NCBI GenBank assembly: GCA_013400975.1
Contig: WBMZ01006410.1
Coordinates: forward strand, 491,040-555,039
Source of the DNA: Atrichornis clamosus
Lineage: Eukaryota > Chordata > Aves > Passeriformes > Menuridae
DNA length: 64,000 nucleotides
Direction: 5' to 3'
Positions 25,653-37,971 of the stretch are shown one piece after another (the stretch's first letter is position 1; each line of letters opens with the position of its first letter). A program made the position numbers and the translations under genes. The notes beneath the pieces are model-generated. The model saw nothing but the letters and a program-made list of their open reading frames with translations, had not been told where the DNA came from and made no database searches.

Positions 25653-28600
25653 GGCCAGGGAGTTGGGGTCAGTATATCAGTAGTCTCAGAGATCAGAACC
25701 ATAGCGTGACAGCTTCCCAAGAGAAATCAGAGCTTTTTTGGATTCAGGATTAACAGGCAGTCATTTATTCACTTTGGTTGTACATGAAGACAACAGTTTA
25801 AACAAAGAGTAAATATGAGAACATTTGTAGCTACAATACCAGTGTCTGCATTAAAGTACAAAGTAATAAAGCTTTTTGAAGCTATCCAAGTCCCAGTACA
25901 TGGGATTTTGTACATAAATGTACAAAGTACTGCAGAATCACCTCTTCCCTTCGCTTCTTGGTCTCTACACTAAAAAGTTCTGTATTCAGGGCAGATCCAA
26001 ACTTCATAATCAGCATTTTTAAAAAACTAACGTGAGGCCAATGATTAGGAAGAACAAAGACTCTCCTGATTGTGAGAGGCCTCTTGTGCTTTACCAATGC
26101 CTTCCAATGCTCAGGATCACCATGGGCTGTGCACTGGCAGCAGGTACTGCCCTGCTTGCAGGGCTAGAGAATATAGCCATGGAAATTCCCTGAATACCTA
26201 GACTAAAACAATAGTCAGGCATTTAAAGCACCCAATTCCATTCTTTCTTCAGTATGAAAGAAAAAAATAACATCAGTCAAATTCAAAAGTTTTAAGTCCT
26301 TCTTCCTATCTCCCTGTAGTCATCTCATTCCTTCTAAGAGTATATACTTTATCTTTACACGAGTTTTACATGAAGCACTAGAATAAGCACATTTGAGATC
26401 AACTTTACAGTGAACTGGAATCAACAGAACACTCTAATTTTCAACAGATTGACCCTAATTTAAATCAGTCAGTGATCCAGCACTTTGAAACCATAACTCC
26501 ACACCAACAAAAAAGAGACCAACAACAACGTCCCTCCAGAAGCTGCTGGCATCTACATTATGGGAAGAAATTCCACCACTCCTCGTTCTCCAGGATCAAA
26601 TAATTTTGCCATGTTCCTACACTCTGCTCTGCACTATGAAAAACTGTTTCTCCAGCAGAGCCAGATCTCTCACCTACAACTGTAAAATCACAGCCATACG
26701 GTAGTGTTAAAGAAACCACCAATAAAACAGAAACTGCAAATCTATCTATACTGTTCTACTTGAGTATGTGGATTTGTTTGCCTGTTTAAAATAAAAAAGT
26801 GCTTAGGAAAGGTAATGAGAAACATCTTTGTCATCATAATCTACTTTTTGCTCCTCAGCTGCCACAAATCAGTGCTGATCCATAACTTGCATTTGACCTG
26901 CTTTGACTTATACCACCTGTAGATCTCACTCTCAGTGCTGAATGTAAAGTAAACTCATGTCTAGAGGCCAAATGCTCAGCTGGATTATATCAGCACATTC
27001 CCTTTTTGAAGTGCATGCAGCACATGGATTTACAACAGCTGTAGGTCTAGTCTTGAATTGTTTGTTTGAGTTTTCAACTTTGTGTAACCTACCAGGTATA
27101 AAGAGTGATAAAATTGGCAAGAATATAGTTTTTAAAGCTATGTTCTTGACAGTATGTTAGTCTCTGATTATTATGCTTTTGAGATACATATAAATATAGG
27201 AACAAATTTCTATTTGCTAATCCATCAAAGTATTTTTCAGTAGAATGGTCAATGTGGTGAAAGAAACACAAATGTCAGGGTTTGCCTACGCCTAGAGTTT
27301 AGTTTTTTTAATTCCCTCTCTCATTTCTGCTGTGATTTGTTTCAAGCACTTAGAATTTTCAGAATAGAGGCAAAAGATATACATTTTGTTGCTGTAATAC
27401 AGTCAGTTTTCGTCCAGCTAGACCCAAAGTTTCAGCTTAGGAAGTCTGGGTTTTTTATCAAAGCCAAAATTGTTAAGCTTGGCAGTCTAGAGTCAAGCAC
27501 CAAAATCTATATTTAGGCATTCATATAAATGGCCTGCTTTACACAGGCAGTGAAGACCTGTCAACTTCAAAAGAATTCAGCACCCAGCACTTCTGAAAAT
27601 CAAGTCTCTTACTTAGCTGCACAGATATGCAATTACCCACATTTGAAGGAAATGCTTCATTTGTATGACTTTGGTATATAAAGAGGCATGTTGTGACCTA
27701 TGAAGAACACTTTAAATACACCTTTAGAGAATTGTATTTCCTTCTGCAAGTCCTCTCACAAAAGCAATAACCTTCTAATTAAATGTACCATTGATTCCTT
27801 TCATCTAGACTGAATACAATTCGACTAGTGAACTGACTAATAATGTGTTCAAAAGACCCCAGTGTTTTGACTCACTTTCTTCTTATTTTAGCATTGTATA
27901 AATCTCAGGCATTGTCTCTGTGGTGGTTGCTCAGGGCTGTTCGTGTGCTGAACAGATTATCTTCATTTGATTTGTACAATAACAACATTAATTGAAGTGC
28001 TGAGGTCTGCGTAAGTCATATCAATTACCAAATGACCTTTTGTAGTTCTTACTTCCCATGCTACCAAAACATCTAGTCAAAATCTTTAAAGGTGTGCAGC
28101 AATGTTTATTAGACAGGCTTTCATTTACTATCAGTCTAGGCCTGTGATAAAGGATGCTATTGCTAGGATCAGAGCTGCAATATACTTGCTGCTGCTCCAC
28201 TCATCACTAAGCCCCTTGTCCAGAGAGGCAAGATTAGCCTCTCACTGGTCCTAACACTTTCCTAATCAATTTATTTGCAATACAGCTGTTGGCAAGAAAT
28301 AGAGGTGGCTCAGCCGGACTTCCACTGAAGGTATTCTAAAAGTGCTCTATAACTGCTGCAAGGATTTCATAACTCCATTCTAGGGGCTGAACACTTGGGC
28401 TGCAGAAGTGAGCTAAGCAGGCAGTGGCAGGGACTCCATCTAGATTAACAACAGCTTTTCTTTCCACTTGGGACACACAGTGGGCTTCAGAACATAAGCA
28501 ATGTTATCCTGGTTTTGCCAAGATATGACACCTAAAAAGATTTCTTTGCTCTTCTTCCAATACTGTGGGCAAATATGCTAGCATGTAGCATGCACTCTAA

Positions 28601-29393
28601 TGTGTGGAGTGTGAGGAACCACACAAAGGAAGGTATTTTCATGGCAAAAACCTACAGGAAGAATTATTCTGACGATATTTTTTATATTCTGGAGTACAGC
28701 TATAGGCTCCTTGGAAATGAAACCTTGAGATCCTGTGTTATTGTTGTCCCTGAGAAGTTCCATCAGGAACCAGATTACAAGCTTTATTATACAATTTTAT
28801 TATACTCTACTGATAATACAACACGCCTGATAAAGGCCAAACAAATAGGCTCTGCCTGTGCAAAGACAGAATTTCTTTATAATACCTTAATTACAGCACC
28901 CATTCAAATGTAAAATTTACCTGTGTTCTGAATCATATAAACAGCATCATCTTGAATTGTAAAATGAACTCAAAATCCACTTTTTTCCCTAAAGCTGGAA
29001 GATCCATATTTTCTGTTTCTCACCATGAATTGACTGCATTGTTATGAGTTTACGCAAACAGGGAAAGCAATAATGTTTGGCTTTTGATTCCCTGAAGTAT
29101 AAAAAATAAATTATAGGATTTTGGTCTTATCTTTTGGAAGTTGCTCTTGCAGCACCTCATTTTGCCTGTTAGCTACATGGTAGTCCATAATGTAAACATT
29201 TGCAAACTATGAAGAACAAAAGATAAAAAATTGTAAATACCAGACTCAAGAAATGGCTAAAATGCAGAGCATGCATGGACTTCTGCATACTTACCAGAGC
29301 AAAGGAGAATTTATGTCTGACTTAACAAAGCACGCACCTTATGCCCCCAAAAAGTTTACGTCACAGAAAACAAGAGCCACTCTGTTGTAACTC

Positions 29394-29423
29394 CACTGAG
29401 TTTCATTGAGTTGCACTGAGTTG
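29394..29423 (+). repeat. Three-copy 10-bp minisatellite-like repeat
   Basis: The units CACTGAGTTT, CATTGAGTTG and CACTGAGTTG lie head to tail. Each later unit differs from the first at one or two positions, as expected from slippage followed by mutation. Confidence 0.85.
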
Positions 29424-32400
29424 AGTATCTGTGCACAAATGTAACTAAAAGAATTCAGTTTATGCCATCATTATTGTATCAACTGTTATTGAAGCCTTAT
29501 TTTTTTACTGAAAGTGTGTGTTTCAAATGAGAATACTTTTATTAAGTTATAATTTAATGGGCAGCCCCAGTTTGTAAGTAGCCCAAGACTGGAAAACTGG
29601 TGATGTTAGAAGTCAGGGCTGATATTCACTAGCAGGAAATTATGGAAGGAGCTTTTTTATGGCTAAAGCCTTATAGTCTTATAATTCAGTTTTATGAGTA
29701 AAGGTTATCAATTCCTACAATTTCTTAGAGATCCTTTTCCTAAGAGTCAGACCAAGATTTGGACATACACACAAATAATGATAGAAATAAAAGAGAAAAA
29801 TGGCCTACAGCTCTCTTCTAGTCTCCTCATTTTCCTGGAAATATGGAAGTATAACAAGTCTGACATTCTCTATCCTAACCAAGCAGAGGAAAGGGCAGTA
29901 AAATCTTAGGTCATACAGATAGGGAAACAAAGGATACAGTATGGAAAATGCAGAGAATCATTTATTTGCTTTTCTTCTGTCAGAGAAAGATTGGCATTTC
30001 TAATATCTGCAATTACTTTGAACTGGAAGTTTCATAACTAATTAATTCTACTTCTAGCATTTCCATTGAAAGATTAATAAAATAGTAAATACAGTACTTC
30101 TCAAGCAGTATTAAGTGACAGCTTGTAAGTCCAGTCCACCAATGAGTCGGGAAGTGCCACCTTCCACTCACAGCTAGGAACTATTAATTACAAGGAATTC
30201 AAAGTTTCTTAACAAACTGAAATTAATATGGAGTAAAATACTTGAGAGAACCTGGTACAAGTCACTCTGCATTGAGAGAAGTGACCTTTTCATTGTACTT
30301 GGTGTCTAAGCAAAGTCCAGTGGAACTTTCCACTTACTTAAATGGCATTATCTTCTTTTCTCTGCTGCTAGACTTCAAAACTGTACTGACCTAACTGAGC
30401 TCAAAACTGGGTTCATAATTGCAAACTTTCCTCAATTATACTAATTATTTTCCCTCTGCTATACCCATTGTGGTATGAAATATATTTTATACCATAAAAA
30501 ATACATTAAAGATATATACAAACTTCTTTGGGGTGAATTGCATCATGGGTACAATGAAGAAAACGTGATGTAGAACCATATAACTTTAAAAATTAAGCAA
30601 CAATGCACATTCCTTTGCTTGTTAGACTGTATCACTATATTCCCACATTTTCAAATGACTTCACAGTTTCACCTCAACCTCAGCAACTATTCATATAATA
30701 GAATGTTTGAAAATGTAGATGGTTCTATTCAAATAAATGTCTCCATTTTTCAAGTCTCTCATGTATTTCCTGGCAAAATCACATCGGAATGGAAGAATAA
30801 AACCCATATTTTATTGCCCTCATGACATAAGTGTTCTCAGACAGAAAGTATAGATAGTTTTTAATGATAATATAACAATAAAATCAGACATATGTCACTT
30901 TTCCTGTTATAATTGCTAATAAGGTATATCTGTGCCTATTATTTGAGACACAATTTGCCTTTGATACTGACAGTATTCACCTGGCACTAATGGAAAGATG
31001 TTAGCATAAAGAAATCTCCTGGATAGGTTGAAAAGTTGATTGCATGGATAATTCTACTAAAAAATAAGTTCCTGTCTATTGGAGAAGAATTTTTTTTGCT
31101 ATTTGCTGAGCTTTTAACAATTTAGCAGTACAATAGAGCTTTTTAGGCAACTTGAAATACCTGTACACAGCAGGATACATTAATAGGCACTAATTTAAAA
31201 ATTCAAATTCACCTTACTTGAGAAAGAAATGTGCTTGCATACAGAATGATAACTCAAGAAGCTAAATATATGTATCTTGCATTCATGCATATATTCACAA
31301 TACACACCAAGTTCCACTGTCCATTTGCCTTTCTGATAGCACTTGATACCCTACACAAGCTGTGAAGTAATGGTAAAGGAAAGCCTAACCTTATTCACCT
31401 TATCTTCACTCATTCTACTTCCTTACCGAAGATGAAAAATCCACTGATACAATTTACCACAGTTAGGATGGAACTCTTCTCCCAAAAGATGACTATATTA
31501 CCTAGAAGAAAGCTAAAGACAGTAAAATCCTACAATCTCAAGGAAGGTGATGTCCAGTTGACAACTGCAACCACTGCTAACAGATATCACACAACCACAA
31601 CTGGACAACCTTATCAGACTTGATGAAGGGATGCAACTTACAGAAGACTGAGCCCCCTGAAAACTCTTCTTGTATCTACAACTGTAAGAACAAGTTTTTG
31701 AACAAAGCAACTGCCTCAACAAACTGCTTAAAATGCTGCAAAATGTAAAATCACTTAGAGAGGTGGGTGTTGAAAATTTGGAGTATGTTGAATGCAATGT
31801 TGTTATTTTGGAAGGAAGAGGAAGGATGAGCGGTTATCTCTAGAGAATGCATTATGAATGCAAAAAACTGTCTTGTTAAAATTACAAAGGTGGTGGCCAT
31901 CACTTCAGCTCCCTATTAATGGAAATACCTCATAAATACACCTTTCCCTCAAACAGACTTTACTCAGCAATTGAGTAAATAACTCATGTACTTTTTAATC
32001 CATATTTTTGTCCACAGAGTGCTGAGCACATTTTCCAAATTAAATGAATAACAAATTTTGATAGCTTCAAGATAAGTAAGTGCAATTAGATTATCAATAT
32101 AGTATTAGAAAAGTATCAAAAGGACAATTCACACACAGAGTATGTTGTACAGTTCTTTGCAGTGACAAAATATTTTTATTTCAAAGATATAAATCAATAA
32201 TCAAATAGATTATTAGTTCCTTCATGGTCTTCTTTCTTTCTCTCTCTCTAGTCACACACACAGTTACCAAAGCACACATCTTAAAACATGGCAGTTGTCC
32301 TTGGAAAGTTCTGATTTAGAAATAATTTGTCTTTCAGGTAGCAGGAACTAAAAAAATGATTTCTGTGTCTTTTAAAATCGATTTTTTTCTCCTTGAGAAT

Positions 32401-33219
32401 GGTGCTGCAGTGTATAAAGAAACCTTTCATAACACATATATGAGATCCTTATGAACTCCATTTGGTGTTGAAAGACCTAGTAGTTATGTTTTAGAAGAGG
32501 TGTGCTGAATAGCTGTGGCATATCCCTGACAAATAATGTTCTTATCCAGCTCACTCTGAAGGAAAAGCAGACAAAGTAGATAACAAAATTCTTTCCTTTA
32601 GACCAAAAGCTGTAGAAAATATCAGGTGTCAAGGTGAAAAAAGTTCTCTCTTAATATGGTGCCAATATTCCAATCTTTACAAAATCAAGGCTAAGGAGGG
32701 CCCTATATTCCCTATGAAAGCACAGAGATATTGGCCTGATTTAATAGGCATTGATTGTAACTCTGTTTTTTATTAAACTCAGAATGCTCTTTTATGTTTC
32801 CTAAGCATATATTTCATCCTGATTTCAATCATTCTCACATGTGGTTTTGGGGCAGTTCATTTTATGCTATAGCCCACTGTGGTATCTGGATATCTTGCTA
32901 AATTCTAGATTTCAGATACTATGCCTGTGTACACAAGAGGAAGCTTTGTATATTAACTATTTACAAAACAGAAAAAAATGGACTGTGTTCATTTTAAGGC
33001 TCAGCATCCATGGGAAAATACCTTTTGGTAGTCTCTTAAGATAAGATAGTGACATCTTCAAGTATATTATTAGACAAACTATAGAGAAAATTAAAAGGCT
33101 TTAAAATAATAGAACATGATAAATTTCACCTTCTGCCTAGTAGAGATAATTTTTTAAACATATTTTGGGAATGTATATATTTATGCCAACAATTGCAATA
33201 TCATTTCAATTCACACTCT

Positions 33220-33239
33220 ACCAAACTAATTAATTTGGT
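33220..33239. repeat. Near-perfect 20-bp AT-rich palindrome
   Basis: The arms ACCAAACTAA and TTAATTTGGT are reverse complements except at one position. The centre is a homeobox-like TAATTA. No function can be assigned. Confidence 0.6.
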
Positions 33240-33344
33240 CACGGTATGGAAACACACACTTTATATTATAGCTTATATGTGTGAATATACAACTGAACAG
33301 TGTACAGTGATATTACTATATAGATGAAAAAGCAGCAGCAGATC

Positions 33345-33500
33345 TCAGGGAGATCTCATCAGTATGTATAGATACCTAAAGGCTGTAAAGAAGGTGGTGA
33401 CCATCCTTTCAGTGGTGACCAGTGACAGGACAAAAGGCAATGGGCACAAAGTGAAACACAGGAGGCTCCATCTACAATTTCTGATGTCTCTTCTGAAATT
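33345..33500 (+). mobile_element. CR1 LINE fragment (near 3' end), + strand
   Basis: This segment follows the avian CR1 non-LTR retrotransposon near the end of its second open reading frame and start of the 3' UTR. The tell-tale blocks, in order, are GGGAGATCTCATCAGTATGT, ATACCTAAAGG, AGTGGTGACCAGTGACAGGA, AAAAGGCAATGGGCACAAAG and GAAACACAGGAGGCTCC. Beyond about 33500 the match fades, and the terminal CR1 repeat is missing, so the copy is truncated or decayed at both ends. It is an inactive fossil. Frames on the - strand here (102 and 70 codons) are antisense chance frames. Confidence 0.85.
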
Positions 33501-36500
33501 ATTATCAGTGACTTTAAGCTGTTTATTAGTGTAAGTGCCAGGTTCCAAACCTGTGAAGGCAGAGATATCAATCACATATAGCAATAATGACAGTACCTGC
33601 AGATCAGGGGAAAGTGCATTAATTACCAAGGCCTCCCACACACAGAAAAACATTTAACAAAGGCAGCAGATTAACTCATTCTTGCACAGTCATTTATACT
33701 CCACAACTGACTGCATTTCAGGAGTAATTTCCATTACTATAATAAGCATGTTACAAGACTTGGTAATAGAAACAGTTCACAGTCTCCTTGCAACATTATC
33801 ATATTAAACACAAAAGGCAAGGAAGAGGTGCTGCAGAACATTCCAGGATCCCTAAGAAATTACGTTACAACAGTCATGACAAAAATTCAGCCCTTTCTGA
33901 AGAGACTTTATTGTGACCCTTCAGATAGGTCATCAGAGTTCAAACCTTATTCCTCAACTATTTCCTTTACCAAATTTAGCCTGTGCATAAATATCCCCAT
34001 TCACAGTGTGGGATCCCTCCCCTGCTTTCTTTGCATCTTGATTTTCCATTATTCCCATGCAAGAACACTGGGTTGTTTTGACAGTGAAGGTATTAGTCTA
34101 TCTTTTTAACTTCCTTCTTCCAATGCCTGAATGTCTGCACAGGGATTTCTGAGGGTTCATTTTATTAGTCATGCATGTTATTCATATCATTCTATGGCTC
34201 TTCCTGTGGTTTTCATACACTATGGTTTAAAACATTCTGAAAAAAAAATGGATAAATATTTGGGAAAAAGTTTGCAATTTTCTGTCTGGTGTTTCTGTTT
34301 GAACACTGCCTGCTTTTCTTTCCTGGCAAATGAGCTGGCTAATTCTTTGCAGGCTGTGTTCCAGAAGCAGCTCTTGAGAAAGAGCCCGTGTCATACCTAG
34401 AAAGTCCTAATAAATCTGTATCTGAAAACGATAGCCTGCAGAAATGTGGCATACTTGGGCCTTTAAAAACTGCATGAAAAAGAATAATTTGCTGCCAACT
34501 TCCCAAGTTGGCTGCCAACTTCAACCTAGTTGAAGTACTCTTGACTAGTATTCTTTTTTACTGTCAAGATCATTACAAATTTTTCTTCATTTCATTGTTG
34601 TAAAATTACTCAAGGAAACAGCATAAGTACCTTGGATATCTCTTGCCATCATCAATATCAAACAACTGAGTTTCCTTAAAGAGATTCCTCAGAGGACAAC
34701 AGCAGTCTTAGAAGAAATTGAATATTCTGCCACAAAATCTCTCCTATGCTGTTTAAACTTCATGCTATTGCAAGGCCCATCAGGAGGTTATTGACATACA
34801 AGGTGATCAGAGAAGCTAATACTTATACTGTGAATGCAGCCATTGACCATAACTGAATTCCCATAAAGGAGAAAAAGGCTATATAGCCCATTGGAAGACG
34901 CACATTAAGATACAGCAAAGGCTAATGAAGGCACAAAAAAAATTAGTGATCAATTCAGAATTCATAGACTTTAATATTTACTAAAGAATTTAGGACCAGA
35001 TGACATGATTAAGTCATCTGCTGAAACCACTCTTACGTCTCATGATTTTATATTTTGCTTAGAATTCACATACTAAGATGAGAAATTGTGATTACTTATC
35101 TCCTAGAAAAAGATCCAAAGTTGAACTGGAGACAGTACATGAGGAAACCACTATTACATGGATTTTTTTCCCCAGCGACTAGTCATTCTCGCTGTAAAAA
35201 TATTGTGACTTAATTCCACTGGGAACTTGACTGGCTTTAAATACCAGTCATGCACTTATTTTTAATCCTTTGTCTAGTAGATAAAGAAAGCACTGAGGAG
35301 CCAGCAGTGCTTTGTCTCGTGGATATCCAAATGTTTAAGCACTGCAATCAAGTTTCTTCAGTCTTCCCCACTGCGATGAGACATGAAGCCTGTCTCAAAG
35401 TGGTTGGGCAGCCCCTTGGGTTTATGGAAGAGCTGAACCATGGTCGTTAGACACAAGCAGGTGATGACGTTGCAGTTTTATTTCACACTGGTAGGCTGTT
35501 AATGAGAGAGTTGAACACAGTTAACGATAAATACATGACCCATGAGCTGAAGAGAAGAAGGAAGAAGATAAAAAGGATGATTAAATCTCAATGGATGAAT
35601 AGCAACAGATGAAAAGAAGGAAGGAGAATGAAAAACACACTGCATTAGTCAAAACTTATATTAAGTTTCTAAGTTCTTTGGTTCACTTCGAGAATAAATT
35701 AATTTGACTTGGGGAGAAAAGAACCTTGTTTCCTTGTTACACTAGAATTCCCTTCAAGGCAGCACATACTCTGGATTAGAAACTACTCATTGATTCCGGA
35801 TGGTGTTACAAGGAATGGATTATAGGCTCACTAATAGCAATTCCTAATTTTTGAAGCTTTATCCAGGCTCCCCACTTATTATGATATTACTTAATAAGGA
35901 GGTCATTTCTCTCAGCCTTCCTCAGCTTTTGCAAACAGAAACAAGAGAAACGTTCTTCAAATGTAACAGTCCTCCGACTGAGAAATACTTTATGTCCCAT
36001 GGTTTTGCACCTGAGGAGCATCAACAACACCGTCAGTGCCGGCAATACGAAAAGTGCATCATAGTACAGAACTGCTTCTTCTTCTAAACTTTTCAGGTTT
36101 TGAAATCTAGTCTGATTTGCATGCACATCTAGATTATGAGTAAAACACATCGTAGGCCACAGGTCTAGCCAGAAATGATTTCTGTGTCTTGTATGGGAAC
36201 AAGCCCCCAGCACTACCTCAACTCTGAATTCAAAAGATTACTCAAAAGATTATTTTACAGGAAGATTCTAAAAAGTTCTTTACAACAGTAGATTCACTCT
36301 GTCTTTTCAAACAGTATATGCTTATATGGTTACAGGCCATTACACTCATAATTTCCTACACTGTTCTGCTGGCCAGAACAATTCTACTGCAGAAGCTATG
36401 CAGATTGACAAATGAGATGCTAAACGTTTTATCTCTGCAAATATAGGACTACATGCATGTAAATGTGTGGATATGTCTTAAGGTAAATAAGGGGAAGTAG

Positions 36501-37475
36501 TCAAAATTGTGTCTGAGGTACAGGATTCAAACAGTACACACAAAGACAGGTATGTTTGTTTACATGCTTTTTCCACACATGCTTGAATACCAAATGATAC
36601 ACCTTAACCCTCAAGATTCAGTACTAGTATAAAATGTGTCTCACATTGAGTGTTTAGTTTGTGTAAGCACAATAATAAAGCAAGAAAAGTAAAGAAGAAG
36701 TAAGTCAGTATTGCCAGGCAAAGGAACATGGCTATTTTTGCAACCAGTAAGCTAAAGATAAACTTTCCTCAAATGCAAGAGAAGCAAAAACTTGAGGGAC
36801 CCCTGAGATTCAGCAAAATGCACACAATAAAAAATATTCTCTCTTGGTACAATAATGAGTTTACTAACATATATAAAACAGGTGGGTCATCTGGAGTAAT
36901 TTGTTTTCCAAATAGTATAAAACAAGTCCACATATAAATAGGCAACTATTCCAGCCATGTCTGTATCCATTTGCATTTCTTTTGAGGGCATACAGAACCC
37001 TGAAGGTGTTTCTTTTATATGTCTGTGCTACCAGCTGCAAAACACTTAGAGGAAATGAAGTGCCCAAGACCCACTCAGTAGCAAGTGGAAGATTAAGTCT
37101 TTAGTTGCTCTGTAATAACTAGTCTTAAAATCTTGATATTTGAAGAAAATATTATCCTCCAAAGGCTGTTATTGTCATGTCTTCAAAGTCATAATGGATT
37201 GTATTTATTCCATCCCTGAAAGTACCCTCAAGTGGAAATTTGATAGACTTTTTGAAACACAGGTTTTGCAGCTGCTTCCTGAGGAGTTCTCATTTTAAAA
37301 TTATTTGCATTAAAACAGCATAAATACTGCATAAAACTAATCTACCATCATTTGATGTCTAATGTTTTAGGAATCTGGATAAATTCTACATCATGGGTAT
37401 CTGTTCAACATCAACCTAAAGTGAGTCCTAGTTAAATGGTGAGGAACTTGGCCCTTCCTCCTTACACTCCACAAT
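33501..37475. other. Gene-free stretch
   Basis: I see no gene here. Open frames of up to 108 codons occur on both strands, overlap one another and show no family likeness. It contains the paired hairpins at 34491-34536 and a direct repeat of TCAAAAGATTA near 36230-36250. Confidence 0.55.
34491..34536. repeat. Two adjacent perfect hairpins with a shared direct repeat
   Basis: GCCAACTT (34494-34501) pairs with AAGTTGGC (34505-34512) across a 3-base loop. Directly after, ACTTCAAC (34518-34525) pairs with GTTGAAGT (34529-34536), also across a 3-base loop. GCTGCCAACTTC is present twice as a direct repeat (34491-34502 and 34511-34522). The mixture of direct and inverted copies suggests a local template-switch event during replication. 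Confidence 0.8.
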
Positions 37476-37971
37476 CTAGAGCAATAAGGTTGTCTCAGAG
37501 AACACTTCATTAAAATAAATCTCATCTTTTGCCACTATCTTGTCATTTACCTCATGGTGGGAGAAAAGTGCTGCCAAATAGCTTACTGAGCTTTGATACA
37601 TTTTTTCACTGATGTGGCTTAATTTAACATATCCCTTGGTTCTTTTTCTTAACACCATCTTGTAAATTATCCTTCCTGAGGTTTTTTTCTCCTGTACCAT
37701 TTTCAAGCATAGTGTGAAGCCATCCATCACAAGCTGGAAGCAATGTATCCACTGATGTAGAGCCCACTGCTTCCAGCTCAGTGAGCACATCATACATCTT
37801 CTTGAGTGTGCCCACAGTACTTCCTCCCTTGGTTGTTTCCACTGGATGTGGCTCTTCCCTGTCAGGAGCATCTCTGAGGCACCCCAAGACCAGCCTAGGG
37901 AGCAGTTCTGCTGTGTGGCAGGGCTTCCTGCCCTGTTTTCCTGCTGCAGATGCGCTATGTTTCTGTCTCTA
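37476..37971 (-). other. Unidentified open region, possible decayed retrocopy
   Basis: Two overlapping frames are open on the - strand: one of 131 codons (37476-37871) and one of at least 87 codons (37624-37887) that stays open upstream to a stop near 37970. The second contains a stretch LKKMYDVLTELEAVGS that could be an amphipathic helix, with more even codon content than the surrounding AT-rich DNA. I do not recognise either protein. No splice sites, poly(A) tail, promoter or target-site duplication could be confirmed. A frameshifted pseudogene or an old transposable-element fragment would fit; so would chance, because the segment is relatively GC-rich and a third frame on the + strand is also open. 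Confidence 0.2.

Larger units (their letters stand above)
22625..33344. other. Gene-free, mostly unique AT-rich stretch
   Basis: I see no gene. The longest open frame, 112 codons at 28575-28913 (+), is AT-rich with no motif or family likeness. The stretch contains a T14 run at 25639-25652, short AAAT-type repeats near 25321-25339, a three-unit 10-bp repeat at 29394-29423 and a pyrimidine-rich patch near 32225-32252. The segment at about 27900-28060 combines a SOX-like ACAAT/AACAA cluster with TTAATTG and has the look of conserved noncoding DNA, but this is only an impression. Confidence 0.55.

Noticed and set aside
28575..28913. 112-codon open frame on the + strand
   Set aside because: AT-rich composition, no recognisable domain or signal, no splice or promoter context; within the range expected by chance.
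33345..33653. 102-codon - strand frame
   Set aside because: Much of it runs antisense through the CR1 fragment, so it is a shadow frame of a LINE relic.
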